A stretch of DNA of 64,000 nucleotides from Zoogloea sp. GTDB taxonomy: Bacteria > Pseudomonadota > Gammaproteobacteria > Burkholderiales > Rhodocyclaceae. The first letter of the stretch is position 1. Each line of letters opens with the position of its first letter. The position numbers and the translations under genes were made by a program. Location: positions 62,001 through 126,000 of the forward strand of contig NZ_JAOAUU010000058.1 in NCBI RefSeq assembly GCF_030157465.1, read 5' to 3'. The notes beneath the pieces were generated by a model, which did not search any database, had not been told where the DNA came from, and saw only the letters and a list, made by a program, of their open reading frames with translations. This document shows, in pieces, positions 8,896 through 17,445 of this stretch.

Positions 8896-10134
8896 ATGGA
8901 CAACATCGCCGGCTCTCCCGTCGAGGGCGAAAACTTCTTTGGCCGCAACGACATCGCCCAGCATCTCCGCCAGATCCTCGACCACGACGACATCCTGCTC
9001 CTCGGCCCCCGGCGGATCGGCAAGACCTCCCTGGCCCGAGCGGTGATGGCCATCACCCGCAAGGACGGCTGGAAGGCCATCGAAATCGTCGTCGCGTCAT
9101 GCATCGACGAGAAGGGCTTTCTCGACAAGCTCGAAGGCGAACTCAAGAAAGCCATCGACTCCCGCGCCGGCAAACTGTGGGACGGCGTGCGGGAGAAGTT
9201 TGGCGCCCTGGGCAAACGCATCAAATCCCTCAAATTCGGCGGCTTCGGCGCCACGGCCGAAGTCGGGCTGGCCGGCTCCGACGCCGACGACTGGATCACC
9301 GTCGGCAACGAACTGCTCGCCCTCCTCGGCGAGCTCGACGACCGCTGGCTGATCTACGTCGATGAGCTGCCGATCATGCTCTTCAACATCATCCGCCAGG
9401 ATCAGACCGGCGGCGTCTTGCGGGTGCGCCGTTTCCTCGACTGGTTCCGCAACGACGTGCGCGCCCTCGCCGGCGCCGGCAAGGTGCGCTGGCTGATCTC
9501 CGGCTCGGTGGGCCTCGACACCCTGGTGCAAGAACACGGCATGGCCGACACCATCAACAGCCTCAACCACCAGAACCTGCCGCCCTTCACCGATCCGCTG
9601 GCCTGCCAGCTGATCCGCGAGTTGGCCACCAGCTACAAGATCACCCTCGACGACAACGCCGTCCGCCAGTTGGTGGACGCCGTGAGCTGGCCCCAGCCCT
9701 ACTACCTGCAGATTGCCTTCCAGCAACTGCGCAGCCTCATCGCCGCCAGCCCCGCCACAACGCCGCAGGATCTCATCGAAACAGCCATCGACCAGATCAT
9801 CCAGCCCGGCGTCGGCGCCGACAACGACTTCCATCACTGGGAAAAGCGCCTGGACATGCAGCTCGCCCCGCCCCTCGCCGCCCTCGCCAAAGCCCTGCTC
9901 GCCCAGAGCGCCGCCCGCCCCGGCGGCACCCGTGCCGAAAACCTGCTGGACACCGTCCAGCAGCGCCACCCCGGCGCCTCCGACGACGAGGCCCGCGCCC
10001 TCTTCGTCCGCCTGCGCGACATCCTGCTGCGCGACGCCTACTGGCTCGCCGACGACAGCAGCGGCGGCGGGCGCCACTACCGCTTCGCCCTCGAACCCCT
10101 GCGCCGCTGGTGGAACCGGAGGAACAGCCTGTGA
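8896..10134 (+). CDS. AAA/archaeal-ATPase-type P-loop NTPase, first gene of a two-ATPase operon
   Basis: This 412-residue cytosolic protein has a P-loop ATPase core. It opens with a box-II-like FFGRNDIAQHLRQIL (14-28), then Walker A GPRRIGKT (37-44), Walker B LIYVDE (153-158) and a sensor-like WLISGSVGLD near 199-208. The sequence WPQPYYLQ (265-272) occupies the place of the GxP motif of STAND/archaeal ATPases. The C-terminal ~130 residues look like a winged-helix domain ending in YRFALEPLRRWW. No nuclease, transmembrane or other effector domain is visible. A TTG at 8872 in frame lies inside the operator repeats, so the ATG is preferred. Its stop overlaps the start of the next gene (GTGA). 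Function is unknown; a regulatory or defence switch is inference. Confidence 0.8.
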   Translation: MDNIAGSPVEGENFFGRNDIAQHLRQILDHDDILLLGPRRIGKTSLARAVMAITRKDGWKAIEIVVASCIDEKGFLDKLEGELKKAIDSRAGKLWDGVREKFGALGKRIKSLKFGGFGATAEVGLAGSDADDWITVGNELLALLGELDDRWLIYVDELPIMLFNIIRQDQTGGVLRVRRFLDWFRNDVRALAGAGKVRWLISGSVGLDTLVQEHGMADTINSLNHQNLPPFTDPLACQLIRELATSYKITLDDNAVRQLVDAVSWPQPYYLQIAFQQLRSLIAASPATTPQDLIETAIDQIIQPGVGADNDFHHWEKRLDMQLAPPLAALAKALLAQSAARPGGTRAENLLDTVQQRHPGASDDEARALFVRLRDILLRDAYWLADDSSGGGRHYRFALEPLRRWWNRRNSL

Positions 10135-13100
10135 GCATCGCCACCCACCACTACAACCCCGACTGGCTCAGCGACGACGCCCTGGTCGCCGGCTTTATCG
10201 CCCGTCAGGGAGAGTTCCGCTTCCTGCGCGACGACCTCGCCCGCGCGCCGCTCGAAGGCAGCGTCCAGCATTACCTGCTCATCGGCCTGCGTGGCGCCGG
10301 CAAGACCACCCTGCTCAAGCGCCTCGCCGTTGCCATCCGCCGCGACGCCGACCTCGCCGACCACCTCATCGCCCTGTCCTTCCCCGAAGAGCTGTATCAG
10401 GTCAAGGATCTGGCCGACTTCTGGTGGGCCGCCTGCGAAGCCCTGGTGGACGAGCTCGACCGCCAGGGCCGCCGCACCGAAGCCGACGCCCTGATGGACC
10501 GCACCGACGCCGCCCGAACCGCCGCCCGCCGCGGCGACCAGCCCACCGACGCCGGCCTCGCCCTGCTCCTCGACACCTGCGCCCGGCTCCAGCGCCGGCC
10601 CGTGATGCTGGTGGACAACCTCGACATGGTCTTCGACCGCATCGACAAGCGCGGCCGCAAGCTCAAGGACCCCCACGCCGCCGCCTACTGGGCGCTGCGC
10701 GAAGCACTCTCCACCACCCAGTCGCCCATCGTCATCGGCGGCTCGGTGCGCCTTTCGGAGCCCTTCACCGACTACGACAAGGCCTTCTACGACTTCTTTA
10801 TCCCCAAGCGCCTCGGCAGGCTCGAACTCGCCGAAGTCCGCCAAGTGCTCGAACACCTCGCCGACCGCCAGGGCAGCCCCGAGATCAAGGCGCGCCTGAA
10901 AACCCGCTCCAGCCGCATCGAAGCCCTCTACGACCTCACTGGCGGCAACCCCCGCGCGGTCGGCCTCATCTTCACCCTGCTGCAGCAAGGCCCCAACAGC
11001 CGGGCCGTGGAAGACTTCGAGCGCCTGATGGACCTCACCACGCCCTATTACAAGGCCCGCTTCGAGGATCTGTCGGAGCAGGCCCAGGTGGTCATGCACG
11101 CCCTAGCGGTGCGCCGGCCCGGCGACGGCAGAGGCCTGCGCTTCGGCCACACCGCCGCCGAACTGGGCACCCACGCCGGCCTGCCCACCAACGTCGTCTC
11201 CGCCCAGCTCGACGTGCTCGAGCGGGAAGGCCTCCTCGAAAAATCCGCCGCCCACGGCCGCACCCAGTACCGCATCGCCGAACAGCTCTTCCGCCTGTGG
11301 CTGCAGATGCGCGGCAACCGCCGCGTCCGCCAGAGCGTCCTCGGCCTCACCGAATTCCTCGAAGCCATGTACGACGAGGAAGAGCTCTCCACCGCCCTCC
11401 GGGGCGCCAGCGGCCCCGCCCTCGCCGAAGCCCGGCTGGCCTTTGCGATGGCCGATATGCGGGGCCGCCGCGCCGACAGCCGCAGCCTCGAAGCCTGGGG
11501 CGCAGAATGCGCCAGCCGCTATGCCGTCGAAAGCGACACCCCCCTCGACGACATTCTGCCTGCCGAAGATCTGCCCAAAGATCTCGCAGCCCTGTCCCAG
11601 CTGCGCAGGCGGCTCGCGGGATGCACCGGCCACGGCCTCAGCCCCGCCGAACAGGACGCCCTCGTCGGCGCGCTGGACCTGCGCCTAGAAACCAAACGCG
11701 CCGCTGTCGATGCGCTGTGCTTGTCCGACACGGCAACATCCGAAGCCGAACGCATGCGCACGTTGCAAGCTGCGGAGAAGCGCAAGCTGCTGCGCTACGG
11801 CCTCCTCGAAGTCGACCTGCCACTGCTCTACAAGCTGCGCGCCCGCGGCTTCTTTCCGCTGCCTAATCTTCACCCCGATGACATCCCCCCGGCCCAGCGC
11901 GCCAACGGCGGCGCGAGCCTCGACGCCCTGGCCTGGCGCCTCGTCGGCGCCTGGGATTACGTGAAGTTCATGGACGCCGTCGCCGCGGAACGCTGGCTCA
12001 CTTGGGGCAGGAAGCACGCCACCGATGCCGACGCCAACAGCTGGGCCAATGTTGCCGGGGCGCTCCGCCGGTCCAGGCAACTCGTCGCCGCCCGAAACGC
12101 GCTCACCGGAGCCACCCAGCGAGGCATGACCGCCCGCACCGAGTACGAACACGCTTGTCTGCTGCACCTACTCGACCGCCTGCCGAGTGAAGCCGAAGCC
12201 GCGTTTCACGCGGCGACCACGCTCGACCCAAGCGATCCCTTCCCTTGGAATGGGCTCGGCTGTCTTCTGGCCGAACAGCTGGAGCGCACTGACGAGGCCG
12301 AAACCGCCTATCGCAGGGCAATCGAACTCGATTCCACGTACGCGGCCCCGTGGAACAATCTTGGTCTCCTCCTCACCGAACAGCCGGAGCACAACAACGA
12401 GGCCGAAACCGCCTATCGCAGGGCGATCGAACTCGATCCCACCGATGCACTCCCGTGGAGTAACCTCGGCAACCTCCTCGCCCAACAACCGGACCGCACC
12501 GACGAAGCTGAAGCCGCCTACCGCGAGGCGATCGAACTTAACCCCGCCGACTCAGCTCCTTGGAACAACCTCAGCAACCTCCTCGCAAAACAGCCGAGGC
12601 GCACCGACGAGGCCGAAACCGCCTATCGCAGGGCAATCGAACTCGATCCCACCGATGCACTCCCGTGGAGTAACCTCGGCACCCTCCTCGTCCAACAACC
12701 GAAGCGCGCCGACGAAGCCGAAGCCGCCTACCGCAAGGCCATCGAACTCGATCCGGAAAACGGAACGGCCCACGGTAATTTGGGGCGATTGCTGCTAGAC
12801 CGAGATGACCTCGAAGCCGCCGAGCCCGAACTTCAGCGCGCCATCACCCTCGACGCGAAGGCCCGCAAGTTCTGGCAAGCCCAACTCGACAAGCTGCACG
12901 CCCGCCGCGGCGCGATTGCCGCGACCCGGGCCCTCGGCGTTGGCAGCTTCGCGGAAACCCGGGCTGCGCTGGAGAAACTCCTGGCCGACGCGGACGACGT
13001 CCCCACCGCCCTCGTCTCCCAGGCCTTCGTCGAACGCTTCCTCGCCCCGCTCCTCGCCAACCCCACCCAGGCCGCCAGCGTGCTGGGCCTGCTGCATGGC

Positions 13101-13250
13101 GTGGGCTATGATCGCCACGCCCGCCCGCTCCTGCTGGCCTTCGAGGCGGCCATCGACGGTAAACCGGAACTGCTCGACGCCCTGGAGCCGGAAACCCGCA
13201 ACGCAGCCAAACGCATGTATGAACGGCTGACCAAAGCCGCCAGACGCTGA
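10131..13250 (+). CDS. STAND-like ATPase with C-terminal TPR repeats
   Basis: This 1039-residue protein pairs an N-terminal NTPase with a repeat sensor. The ATPase half shows Walker A GLRGAGKTT (52-60), Walker B VMLVDNLD (158-165) and a GxP-type motif TGGNPRAV (270-277). A winged-helix-like segment follows at about 310-400. Residues ~670-910 hold six to seven TPR units with a 35-residue period of the form DEAEtAYRRAIELDPtDalPW. The start is GTG 10131: GGAGGA lies at 10118-10123 with a 7-base spacer, and the codon overlaps the upstream stop. The fold resembles STAND signal-transduction ATPases, in which repeats sense a ligand and the NTPase switches. No effector domain is recognisable, so the output may be the partner ATPase or something outside the operon. 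Confidence 0.8.
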   Translation: MSIATHHYNPDWLSDDALVAGFIARQGEFRFLRDDLARAPLEGSVQHYLLIGLRGAGKTTLLKRLAVAIRRDADLADHLIALSFPEELYQVKDLADFWWAACEALVDELDRQGRRTEADALMDRTDAARTAARRGDQPTDAGLALLLDTCARLQRRPVMLVDNLDMVFDRIDKRGRKLKDPHAAAYWALREALSTTQSPIVIGGSVRLSEPFTDYDKAFYDFFIPKRLGRLELAEVRQVLEHLADRQGSPEIKARLKTRSSRIEALYDLTGGNPRAVGLIFTLLQQGPNSRAVEDFERLMDLTTPYYKARFEDLSEQAQVVMHALAVRRPGDGRGLRFGHTAAELGTHAGLPTNVVSAQLDVLEREGLLEKSAAHGRTQYRIAEQLFRLWLQMRGNRRVRQSVLGLTEFLEAMYDEEELSTALRGASGPALAEARLAFAMADMRGRRADSRSLEAWGAECASRYAVESDTPLDDILPAEDLPKDLAALSQLRRRLAGCTGHGLSPAEQDALVGALDLRLETKRAAVDALCLSDTATSEAERMRTLQAAEKRKLLRYGLLEVDLPLLYKLRARGFFPLPNLHPDDIPPAQRANGGASLDALAWRLVGAWDYVKFMDAVAAERWLTWGRKHATDADANSWANVAGALRRSRQLVAARNALTGATQRGMTARTEYEHACLLHLLDRLPSEAEAAFHAATTLDPSDPFPWNGLGCLLAEQLERTDEAETAYRRAIELDSTYAAPWNNLGLLLTEQPEHNNEAETAYRRAIELDPTDALPWSNLGNLLAQQPDRTDEAEAAYREAIELNPADSAPWNNLSNLLAKQPRRTDEAETAYRRAIELDPTDALPWSNLGTLLVQQPKRADEAEAAYRKAIELDPENGTAHGNLGRLLLDRDDLEAAEPELQRAITLDAKARKFWQAQLDKLHARRGAIAATRALGVGSFAETRAALEKLLADADDVPTALVSQAFVERFLAPLLANPTQAASVLGLLHGVGYDRHARPLLLAFEAAIDGKPELLDALEPETRNAAKRMYERLTKAARR
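12220..12858 (+). repeat. Tandem TPR-coding repeats, 105-bp period
   Basis: The segment encodes consecutive 35-residue TPR units. At the DNA level the 72 bases from 12399 and from 12609 differ at one position only, and the offset of 210 bp is exactly two repeat units. Such near-identity, synonymous sites included, suggests recent duplication or gene conversion within the sensor domain. Confidence 0.85.
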
Positions 13251-13273
13251 CCACCCCAACCGAGGATCACCCC

Positions 13274-13822
13274 ATGACCCAGGCCCTGCAGACCATCCCC
13301 GTGAACAAGATCGACGGCACGCCCGCCACCCTGGCCGAGCACGCCGGCAAGGTGCTGCTGGTGGTGAACGTCGCATCCAGGTGCGGCCTCACCAAGCAGT
13401 ACGAAGGGCTGGAGAAGCTTTACGAGCAGTACCGCGACAGGGGGCTGGTGGTGCTGGGCTTTCCGGCCAACGATTTCGCCGGGCAGGAGCCGGGCAGCGA
13501 TGCGGAAATTGCCGGCTTCTGCACGGCCACCTTCGGCGTGCAGTTTCCGATGTACAGCAAGATCATCGCCACCGGGCCGGACAAGCATCCGCTGTACGCC
13601 GCACTCACCGCCGCGCGGCCCGAAACGGAAGATCGCGCGGGCATGGAAAAAGCCCTGCGCGGCTACAAGATCGAACCGACGGCGGCGCCCGAGGTGCTGT
13701 GGAATTTCGAGAAGTTCCTGATCGGCCGTGACGGCCAGGTGATCCGCCGCTTCGCCCCCGACACCGCCCCCGATGCGGACAAACTGGTGACCGCGATCGA
13801 CGCGGCCCTCGCGGCCGGCTGA
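13274..13822 (+). CDS. Glutathione peroxidase family protein
   Basis: This thiol peroxidase reduces hydrogen peroxide and lipid hydroperoxides with glutathione or thioredoxin. The 182-residue protein contains the GPx tetrad: Cys37 in NVASRCGLTKQY, Gln71 in FPANDFAGQEPGS, and the downstream WNFEKFLIGRDG with the Trp and Asn. The active site is cysteine rather than selenocysteine. A purine-rich GAGG precedes the ATG. It follows the ATPase operon by 23 bases on the same strand but is probably an ordinary core gene. Confidence 0.93.
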   Translation: MTQALQTIPVNKIDGTPATLAEHAGKVLLVVNVASRCGLTKQYEGLEKLYEQYRDRGLVVLGFPANDFAGQEPGSDAEIAGFCTATFGVQFPMYSKIIATGPDKHPLYAALTAARPETEDRAGMEKALRGYKIEPTAAPEVLWNFEKFLIGRDGQVIRRFAPDTAPDADKLVTAIDAALAAG

Positions 13823-13823
13823 T

Positions 13824-14867
13824 TCAGGCCGGGGCCGCGCCGGCCTCGGCAAACCAGCCATCCAGCCGGGCGATCCACCCGGCTTTTTCTTCGTCCGTCG
13901 CAAAACTCGCCTCGAAGCTGTTGCGCGCCAGTCGGTACCAGGTGGCCGCATCAAAGCCAAAGGCCGCCTGCACCGCACGGATATTGGCATTGAGATAGCC
14001 GCCGAAATACGCCGGGTCGTCGCTGTTGAGCGTGACCCGGACACCGGCGGCGAGGAGCTGCGGCAGGCTGTGTTCGGCCATGGTTTTGAACACGCACAGG
14101 CGGGTGTTTGAAAGCGGGCAAACCGTCAGCGGAATGCCCTCCCGCGCCAGGCGGGCGAGCACGGCAGCGTCTTCTACGGCCCGCACGCCGTGGTCGATGC
14201 GCACCGCGCCCAGCACATCCAGCGCCTCGGTGATGTAGGCCGGCGGGCCTTCCTCGCCGGCGTGGGCGACCACCGGCTTGCCCAGCGCGCGGCAGCGGGC
14301 GAACAGCCGCGCAAACTTCGACGGCGGATGACCACGCTCGGACGAATCCAGCCCGAAGCCGTGAATGCGCCCGATGAACGGCTCGGCCCCGGCCAGCGCC
14401 GCCAGGCATTCGTCTTCCGGCAGATGGCGCAGAAAACACAGGATCAGGCGCCCCGACACGCCCCAGCGCCGCGCCCCTTCGGCCAGGCCGTCCTCCAGCC
14501 CCTCCAGCACCGTGACAAAGGGAATGCCGCGGGCGGTGTGGGTTTGCGGGTCGAAGAAGATTTCGGCGTGAACCACCCCGTCAGCCGCCGCACGCTCGAG
14601 GTAGGCCAGCATCAGCTCACAAAAATCGGCCCGGGTGACGAGCACCGCGGCACAGGCGTAATACACGTCGAGAAAGGACTGTAGGCTGTCAAAGGCGTAT
14701 GCCGCCTTCAGCGCCGCCTCGTCGGCATAGGGCAGGCTCACCCCGTTGCGCCGCGCCAGCGCGAACGCCAGCTCAGGCTCGAGGGTGCCTTCGATGTGCA
14801 CATGCAGCTCGGCCTTGGGCATGCCAAGGGCGAGACTGAGCGGATCGGGGGAAACAACGACGGTCAT
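13824..14867 (-). CDS. Adenine deaminase (adenosine/adenine deaminase superfamily)
   Basis: This metal-dependent enzyme likely converts adenine to hypoxanthine plus ammonia in purine salvage. The 347-residue protein has the zinc ligands His22 and His24 (ELHVHIEG), His202 and Glu205 (HAGEEG), His226 (RIDHG) and the Asp pair in NSDDPAYFGGY (281-291). The DPAYFGGY ending is the form I associate with adenine aminohydrolases rather than adenosine deaminases; this substrate call is by motif only. The frame is open further upstream, but ATG 14867 matches family length. It is convergent with the peroxidase gene. Confidence 0.88.
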   Translation of the reverse strand: MTVVVSPDPLSLALGMPKAELHVHIEGTLEPELAFALARRNGVSLPYADEAALKAAYAFDSLQSFLDVYYACAAVLVTRADFCELMLAYLERAAADGVVHAEIFFDPQTHTARGIPFVTVLEGLEDGLAEGARRWGVSGRLILCFLRHLPEDECLAALAGAEPFIGRIHGFGLDSSERGHPPSKFARLFARCRALGKPVVAHAGEEGPPAYITEALDVLGAVRIDHGVRAVEDAAVLARLAREGIPLTVCPLSNTRLCVFKTMAEHSLPQLLAAGVRVTLNSDDPAYFGGYLNANIRAVQAAFGFDAATWYRLARNSFEASFATDEEKAGWIARLDGWFAEAGAAPA

Positions 14868-14994
14868 GGCCGGACTCTCCGCGGAAACTGGATAGCGGCA
14901 TTCTAGGCGCGGACTCGCCCCGAACCGCGACAAAACCCGCCCAAAAAAGTACAGTTCCCGCTCATTCCTCCCGTCAGGCTGCGCCCCCACTTCA

Positions 14995-15462
14995 ATGAGC
15001 GACACCGCCCCGCCCTGCCCGCCCACCGAATGGCAGATCTGGTTCGACGGCTCGGCCTTCCCCAACCCCGGACGCATCGGGCTTGGAGCCGTGCTGCGGG
15101 GGCCAGAGGGCGAGCGGGTCGACTTCTCCGCCATGGCCACGGAGGGCGGATGCAACAACGAGGCGGAACTGCTGGCCCTCGGCAAGGCGCTGGAGCTGGC
15201 CCGGGAAGCTGGCGCCCGTCACCTGCGGATTCGCGGCGACAGCGATTTTGCGGTGCGTCACGCGCGGGGCGATGCGCACACGAACGTAGCCCGCCTGCAC
15301 TGCCTCGTGGAGCACACCCGTTTTTTGCTGGACGCCTTTGCATCGGTGCAGCTGGAGTGGGTTCCCCGCCACCGCAACCCGGATGCCGACCGGCTATCCC
15401 GCGCGGCCCTCGGCCTGCCCGACAAACCCGCGCCGTGGCCGGCCTCGCGCAAGCGCCGCTAG
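14995..15462 (+). CDS. RNase H-like protein (RNase HI family)
   Basis: This 155-residue protein has an RNase HI fold and would cut RNA in RNA:DNA hybrids. The catalytic acidic residues are present: Asp18 (FDGSAFPNPG), Glu56 (NNEAELLAL), Asp82 (RGDSDF) and Asp130 or 132 (NPDADRLS). It is closer to the short ribonuclease HI family proteins than to RnhA proper, because it lacks the basic protrusion typical of E. coli RnhA. It is divergent from the deaminase. Its stop codon and that of the convergent transporter share the palindrome CTAG. Confidence 0.88.
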   Translation: MSDTAPPCPPTEWQIWFDGSAFPNPGRIGLGAVLRGPEGERVDFSAMATEGGCNNEAELLALGKALELAREAGARHLRIRGDSDFAVRHARGDAHTNVARLHCLVEHTRFLLDAFASVQLEWVPRHRNPDADRLSRAALGLPDKPAPWPASRKRR

Positions 15463-15995
15463 GGCGTAGGTTTCACACCCTCGGCCTCCAGCAGGCGCGC
15501 GGCCACCAGCCCGTTGACCAGCCCGAACAGCGTGGCCGCCAGCGCAAACACCGGCACCAGGTAGAACACGCCGTCGTGCGGCACCAGCCACAGGCGGGCC
15601 ACCAGCAACTGCCCGCCGATGTGGGCGAAGGCGGCCAGCACGCTGTGGCTCACCGGGCCGAACCAGCGCCGCGGCAGGTGCATCGCCGCACCCAGCACGG
15701 CCAGGCTGGCCAGGCTTCCGGCGAGGCTGAGGAAAAATCCCGGCGCCAGAAACTGGCCCAGCACCACACTGCCGACAAAAACCCGCAATAGCGCCACCCA
15801 CGCCGCCTCCCGCCAGCCCCAGCGGGCCAGCACCACCAGGATGACGATGTTGGCAAGGCCAGGCTTGACCCCCGGCAGCGGCAACGGAATCGCCGCCTCG
15901 GCCACGGTAAGCACGATGGCCGCCGCCGCATGGCGGGCCACCCGGTGGTCGTCCGCCGTGGGAGTGATGCGGATTTCAGTAGTTGAGGGAGTCAT
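15459..15995 (-). CDS. Gx transporter family membrane protein (Hpre_diP_synt_I domain)
   Basis: This hydrophobic protein of about 178 residues has five or six membrane segments. The signature PLPLPGVKPGLANIVIL near residue 40 is typical of the Gx transporter/heptaprenyl diphosphate synthase component I family, whose substrate is not firmly known. Alternative ATG codons at 16004 and 16022 exist; all overlap the upstream NusG-II gene by 20-47 bases. That tight overlap marks a two-gene unit. In other genomes this pair is seen with flavinylation (ApbE) genes; none is present here. Confidence 0.85.
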   Translation of the reverse strand: MTPSTTEIRITPTADDHRVARHAAAAIVLTVAEAAIPLPLPGVKPGLANIVILVVLARWGWREAAWVALLRVFVGSVVLGQFLAPGFFLSLAGSLASLAVLGAAMHLPRRWFGPVSHSVLAAFAHIGGQLLVARLWLVPHDGVFYLVPVFALAATLFGLVNGLVAARLLEAEGVKPTP

Positions 15996-16383
15996 AGTCG
16001 GCATGGCGCCCCGACAGGGCAAGGCTGACCTGGTTGGGCGCGCAGATGGCCACCGCCCCGGCGCTCACCAGCCAGCCTTGACGCACGCAATACTGGCGCG
16101 GCCCGGGATCGGCCGCCACGCGGGCCCGGCCGGGCTGGATCTCGATGCGGGTGATGCCCAGCGGCCCCGGCACATCAAGCATGCGCGGCGCGGCAAGATC
16201 GACCTCGGCGAACACCTTGCCGCCGGCCTTGATGATGGCCTTGTCCGGCCGCCCCCCCTGCCACAGGCTCAGCGCCGAGGCGACGCAAAACGCCAGCGCC
16301 GCCGCCAGCACCAGGCCGTCGCCGACCCGCAGGTGCACGGCCCAGGCGGCCAGCCAGCTGCGCAGGGCGACACGCTTTGTCAC
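15976..16383 (-). CDS. NusG domain II-containing protein, membrane-anchored
   Basis: This 135-residue protein has one N-terminal membrane segment (GLVLAAALAFCVASALSLW) followed by an extracytoplasmic NusG-II-like beta domain. The domain is recognisable by ITRIEIQPGRARVAADPGPRQYCVRQGWL and a late AICAPNQVSLAL. It is not a transcription factor despite the domain name. The start is GTG. It overlaps the Gx transporter gene, and such pairs are conserved, but the joint function is not established. Confidence 0.8.
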   Translation of the reverse strand: MTKRVALRSWLAAWAVHLRVGDGLVLAAALAFCVASALSLWQGGRPDKAIIKAGGKVFAEVDLAAPRMLDVPGPLGITRIEIQPGRARVAADPGPRQYCVRQGWLVSAGAVAICAPNQVSLALSGRHADYDSLNY

Positions 16384-16452
16384 AGGCGCAGCACGCTTCC
16401 CGGTGGGCTCATGGTTTGCATGACCTCCAAAGCCGGTGCGTGCTCCGGCACA

Positions 16453-17292
16453 TCATTTGAACGAGCGGTGACGCACCAGCACACGGGCCGTTTCGCGGAA
16501 GCGCCCGGCCAGCTCTTCGGCGATGTACACCGAACGGTGCTGGCCACCGGTACAGCCGATGGCCACGGTGAGATAGCTGCGATTGTCGTTGACGTAGGAA
16601 GGCAGCCACGAGGCGACGAAACCGTAGATATCGTCCACCATCTGGCCAACTTCCGGCACTTTCTCAAGAAAGTCGATCACCGGCTTGTCGCGCCCGGTGA
16701 GGGGGCGCAGCACCGGATCGTAGTGGGGATTGGGCAGGCAGCGCACGTCAAAAACCAGGTCGGCATCCATCGGAATGCCGTGCTTGAAGCCGAAGGACTG
16801 GAACAGCAGGGTGATCTGGCTGCCCGCCTCCAGCTGCATGAAGCTCTTGACCCAGTTGCGCAGGGTGTTGGCCGACAGATCGCTGGTGTCGAGGCGATGA
16901 CCGAGTTCGGAAATCAGCGCCAGCGCCTCGCGCTCGCGGGAGATGGCTTCGGCCAGCGTCACGGTTTCGTCGCCCAGCGGATGCTTGCGGCGGGTTTCGG
17001 AAAAGCGCGCGATCAAGGTGTCGTCGCGGGCATCGAGGAAGAGAAAACGGACATCGCCCACCATGGCCCGCAGGGCTTCGACCTGCTGGGGCAAGGCCGC
17101 GATGCTGGAGCCGGAGCGGACATCCACGGCCACCGCGATGCGCTGATAGCCAGCGCCGCGCAGGTGGGTGACGAGTTGCGGCAGGAGCGCCGACGGGAGG
17201 TTGTCGACCACGTAATGGCCGCAATCTTCCATCACATTGAGGGCAACGCTCTTGCCGGAACCGGACAAACCACTGATCAGAACGAGTTGCAT
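16453..17292 (-). CDS. rapZ: RNase adapter protein RapZ
   Basis: RapZ is a nucleotide-binding protein that in enterics guides RNase E to the GlmZ small RNA and senses glucosamine-6-phosphate. The 279-residue protein has Walker A GLSGSGKS (8-15), the VVDNLP sequence, and the C-terminal binding region GCTGGQHRSVYIAEEL. In betaproteobacteria it usually neighbours hprK and PTS genes; these are not in this window. Its role here in amino-sugar or PTS-linked control is by homology only. Confidence 0.95.
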   Translation of the reverse strand: MQLVLISGLSGSGKSVALNVMEDCGHYVVDNLPSALLPQLVTHLRGAGYQRIAVAVDVRSGSSIAALPQQVEALRAMVGDVRFLFLDARDDTLIARFSETRRKHPLGDETVTLAEAISREREALALISELGHRLDTSDLSANTLRNWVKSFMQLEAGSQITLLFQSFGFKHGIPMDADLVFDVRCLPNPHYDPVLRPLTGRDKPVIDFLEKVPEVGQMVDDIYGFVASWLPSYVNDNRSYLTVAIGCTGGQHRSVYIAEELAGRFRETARVLVRHRSFK

Positions 17293-17348
17293 TGTGTTGA
17301 CCCTGTTTCAAGGAGAGACGGCCGGTCTATGGCGCCAGCCTGTCACAA

Positions 17349-17371
17349 CTGTGCGACACGTTGTCGCACAG
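17349..17371. promoter_or_regulatory. Perfect inverted repeat upstream of rapZ
   Basis: CTGTGCGACA and its exact complement TGTCGCACAG are separated by CGT, 57 bp before the rapZ start and 75 bp after the stop of the preceding minus-strand gene. As RNA it would make a 10-bp stem, but no U-tract follows on the minus strand. An operator is therefore at least as likely as a terminator. Confidence 0.55.
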
Positions 17372-17445
17372 CGCAGAAAACAGCATAAACAAAGTCTGAC
17401 AAATGAACTGACGGGTTTTTGGCAAGAAACCGCAAATTTGTTAAA

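Noticed and set aside
9713-11866. 717-codon plus-strand frame over the ATPase pair
   Set aside because: It is Pro/Arg-rich low-complexity sequence in another frame of the same strand, and the two ATPase frames carry Walker motifs.
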